Origin: Apostichopus californicus
Taxonomy: Eukaryota > Echinodermata > Holothuroidea > Aspidochirotida > Stichopodidae
Length of the DNA stretch: 35,510 nt
Assembly: GCA_020650975.1 (NCBI GenBank)
Contig: JAIPMN010014661.1
Coordinates: 6,815-42,324 of the forward strand
Direction: 5' to 3'
Part shown: piece by piece, positions 32,966 through 35,510 of the stretch
How positions within the stretch are numbered: position 1 is the stretch's first letter
Layout: each line of letters opens with the position of its first letter
Translations under genes and position numbers: made by a program
Notes under the pieces: generated by a model
What the model was told of the DNA's origin: nothing
Databases searched by the model: none
What the model saw: the letters and a program-made list of their open reading frames with translations, nothing else

Positions 32966-33635
32966 CCTTTATTCAGGACTCTAAGGTGATTCCCTTGTTT
33001 GAAAAATGTGACATGCCTCTGGATTTACTGCATATAGTTTATTGTACTTTTCTTCTTACTTCCGAATATGTTTTACATCTCTTTTTTGTCGAAAAATACA
33101 AGTCACTTTATCTAATTGTCCCTTTATCCGACAAAAATGACTTGAAAGTGTGCTGATGCAGTTGGGGGTTGATACGTTTTCAAATTTATTGCCTGGGAGG
33201 GGGAGTTGGGTAAGAGGTGTAGCAAGATACCAACAAGTTGGGGGTGGGGAAACAACTTCTGATGGGCACTTTCAAAAGTTTCGAAAGTTCACTTCTAAAC
33301 CTTAATCTGAGATTGCTCGAACAATGATGTTTCCAGGACTTTTTAGTGGGTGCAGCTGAATGGCTGAATGAGGAGGGGGTTAACGGGAGGGGGTGTTCTC
33401 TCTCTCCTTTTGATAATTATTTTTTATCTCAGATCTAAGGGGGCCAAGATGCAAACTGCTGCTTTAATGTGCATCGATTTAACATCGAAGAAGCTAATAT
33501 TTGAAGACCGATTTTTGGTCCTTCGATCTTCTTGAGGTTTCAATAGGGGGGTGGGGTGGGGGGCTGAGCAATTGCGCCTCTGATGTAGGCTGTCCCTGTT
33601 TGAGCTGATATTCCAGACTAGGTAAGAAAAGTTCC
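32966..33635. other. Non-coding stretch with G-rich tracts
   Basis: No gene recognised. G-rich stretches at about 33190-33250, 33370-33400 and 33540-33565. Confidence 0.5.
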
Positions 33636-33637
33636 CT

Positions 33638-33707
33638 CCTGACTTTCATTTGGGTCAAAAAGTGACCCAATTTGGGTAAATTTTAACCCAAATGTTTTGA
33701 GAGTGTA
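33638..33707. repeat. Inverted TTTGGGT repeat, MITE relic
   Basis: ATTTGGGT and ACCCAAAT words alternate in both orientations over about 70 bases and the right end is GAGAGTGTAG (inverted CTACACTCTC), similar to the ACTCTAAAAA-type ends of the nested MITE at 31732-32093. It is probably one decayed end of a related element. Confidence 0.5.
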
Positions 33708-34003
33708 GTCTGTATTTTGGTATCGGAAAGCTTGAATATAAAAACAAAGAGGTGAATTCATAACATTTGCTGTATCATTTGTATACATAGGATTCTTGGC
33801 TTGAATCTTTATCACTTTTGATAGACTCAGCCGCACATTCGTTTTTGGAAAAAATGTAGTTACTATACCGGTAACTATGTAAAATACTGTATATTGAGCA
33901 AGATATGAAGGAGTAACTTCGGAGGGATATTACTCCAAGTGTGCAACCGTTACACTATCACGTTGGCATAATTTATAACTGTATTAATTTTAATTGGGCC
34001 AAC

Positions 34004-34064
34004 ATGCCGTTTTTTAAACGCCATGATTATTCCGAAGAGGAAGTTTTGAATAGCATACAGGAAG
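34004..34064 (+). CDS. Probable first coding exon of an unrecognised gene
   Basis: ATG at 34004 in a reasonable context (GCCAACATGCC) opens 20 codons (MPFFKRHDYSEEEVLNSIQE) ending exactly at a canonical donor, gtaagt, at 34065 (phase 1). Start context, clean frame and strong donor together suggest a real 5' coding exon; chance remains possible because it is short. The next exon was not found before the end of the window. I do not recognise the peptide. Confidence 0.45.
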
Positions 34065-34070
34065 GTAAGT

Positions 34071-35510
34071 GCAACGATATGTTGTTAAAAACAATACTTA
34101 AAAGAATACCATTATAAGAAACAGAAAGTTTTTTATACGAGTTCGTCCAGTTGAATTCCAATAGACTGTCCTGATTAATAACGAATTATGAGTGAAGAAA
34201 TTAACATAAGTTTATTAAAAGCGTTGCATGTGTGAAGACAATTCACAGTTTTTTAATCAAAGAGGTACCATTCAATCCCTTTTCTGACACATCGACCATG
34301 CACAGCACCTTCAAATTTCCGTCTCACTGTACGAAGCGTCTGAGTTTTAGCTACAGGGCAACGAACTTTAACCCATTTTTATTTGCGTGAAGAAGCAGAA
34401 AAACTTGGGCCCGAAAGGCAATAAAATTTCCAAAATTACTCCAATCGCCCCCTTTTCCACCAAATATTCTTCTACCATTCTACTTTAATTAAAATAAACC
34501 CCACATTATTTGATAACACACGCAAAAGTGGTACAAACGTGGATTTTTCGCAATTAAAATAATAGATATTATCAGAAACGTTGATTTCATTTTTCTCAAA
34601 TCAATTTTTTGGCCACTGGCCAAATTATCACCGGAGGTATATTTCTTTAGAGAAGAAAGCCACCCGAGAAGAAGAGGTGGTACCTTAATTGGCTGTTCGG
34701 TTTGACCACCAGCATTTTCACCCCTCTCCGTTTTTTTTCTTTTCCCAGGGGGACAACCCCTCCCCCTTTGACCCCTCCCCCAGGCCGCGATTTTTTGGAA
34801 GTGTGCGTAAATAGTCGTTCATGATTGGTCGGAAAAGTTACGTCATCACCATAGAAACCTTCACTTCGAGGTTCTGCATCCATTTGTTGCAACGAAGATA
34901 TAGCCGTTAAAAATTACCCGTAGCTTTTCGTACATATATTTAGAAAATGTTTGCAATTGGTTTAGACATATTTAGCACACTAGTATTGTATGATCTACTT
35001 TCATCGAAGTTTTCTGTGAAGGCATTAATCGATAACATCGCACTGTGAATGTTTCGTACAGGGTGCATCACACATGCGCTGTAGGCCTATATGTATTATA
35101 ACTCTGTACACAGTGCAGTGACGGAAATATATCATACTGTACACTATACTGTTTTGCGTATATTCACTCAAGACTCGTGAACTCGCGTCGTGAAGTTGCT
35201 TTTAGTGTAGGCCTACCCATTCCACGAAACGAATTCTGATTTCAATAGAACGGTTCACGAATCGTGGATAACGTAAACACGAACCGAATAGAATGTAGCG
35301 TATGTATCATAAGTGAGGTTTCCAAGCATTAAAAGTAAAGTTAGGGCGTTTGAAGGGAAACCCCTTAACTAGACTCAATCAAGCGTCGGTGTAACTCAGT
35401 TTATGTCTTCGAACTTCCAAGCGATGGTCATTATTGATGCTGACGTCACGAGCAATCTGATTGGCTGAAAACTCCGTAATTGCAAACCTGTTTGGAAAAA
35501 AATTCGCCCC
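34071..35510. other. AT-rich right end with two CRE/CCAAT-like clusters
   Basis: No further exon was supported. Near 34825-34845 an ATTGG word and a TTACGTCA word lie close together, and near 35441-35465 a full TGACGTCA is followed by GATTGGCTG. Such pairs occur in animal promoters. Confidence 0.4.
35441..35448. promoter_or_regulatory. CRE site next to a reversed CCAAT box
   Basis: A full TGACGTCA palindrome with CTGATTGGCTG about 10 bases downstream. Together they may mark a promoter of a gene lying beyond the right edge. This is based on motifs only. Confidence 0.3.

Noticed and set aside
32689..33156. Plus-strand open frame of 155 codons
   Set aside because: It overlaps the pogo-like transposase exon on the opposite strand and crosses the element's right terminal repeat; a shadow frame.
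34647..34892. Minus-strand open frame of 81 codons
   Set aside because: Its middle translates a G/C-rich tract (GGGVKGGG-type peptide) and the region looks like a promoter with CRE and CCAAT-like words; no splice support.

Overview
The window is animal nuclear DNA. It is AT-rich and has spliced genes with GT-AG introns, many short inverted-repeat elements, microsatellites and long G-runs. No rRNA, tRNA, CRISPR array or bacterial-style operon was seen. The protein families (P2X7-type ballast domain, BEN, KMT5A-like SET, IRE1/RNase L-like kinase, a transposase with a GGDxRxDSxGHxAKFG motif) and the repeated aggccta words suggest a marine deuterostome invertebrate, most likely an echinoderm. That placement is inference.

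Layout: (1) 1345-1481 minus, one possible coding exon. (2) 1710-5131 plus, a six-exon degenerate transposase gene whose intron phases agree at every junction. (3) 6860-8323 minus, a degenerate P2X7 intracellular-domain-like gene, convergent with the transposase and interrupted by an inverted-repeat insertion. (4) 9675-15255 plus, a degenerate five-exon BEN-domain gene with an RFX-type X-box upstream. (5) 15260-16211, a tandem duplication followed by a cluster of palindromes. (6) 16959-17437 minus, the N-lobe of an IRE1/RNase L-like kinase, ending after the HRD loop. (7) 19310-25384 minus, a KMT5A-like SET gene; its large first intron holds the 3' end of a Ty3/Gypsy-type retrotransposon and a diverged duplication. 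(8) 25800-27260, two tandem arrays. (9) 28420-29602 minus, two exons of a repeated uncharacterised family. (10) 31175-32963, a pogo/Tigger-like element with 23-bp terminal inverted repeats and a TA target duplication; it keeps only the transposase C-terminus and carries a nested MITE. (11) 34004-34064 plus, the likely first exon of a gene that runs out of the window.

Nearly every gene that can be read carries a nonsense codon, a frameshift, a lost splice site or a missing exon, so this is mostly a graveyard of multi-copy genes. The main observation is that a transposase, a P2X7-ballast gene, a BEN gene, a SET methyltransferase, an IRE1-like kinase and a repeat-family gene lie side by side in the same state of decay. 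They could be cargo of one large mobile element or a chance cluster of relics; the sequence alone does not decide. The coordinates below come from hand translation and splice-site reading, not from transcripts.
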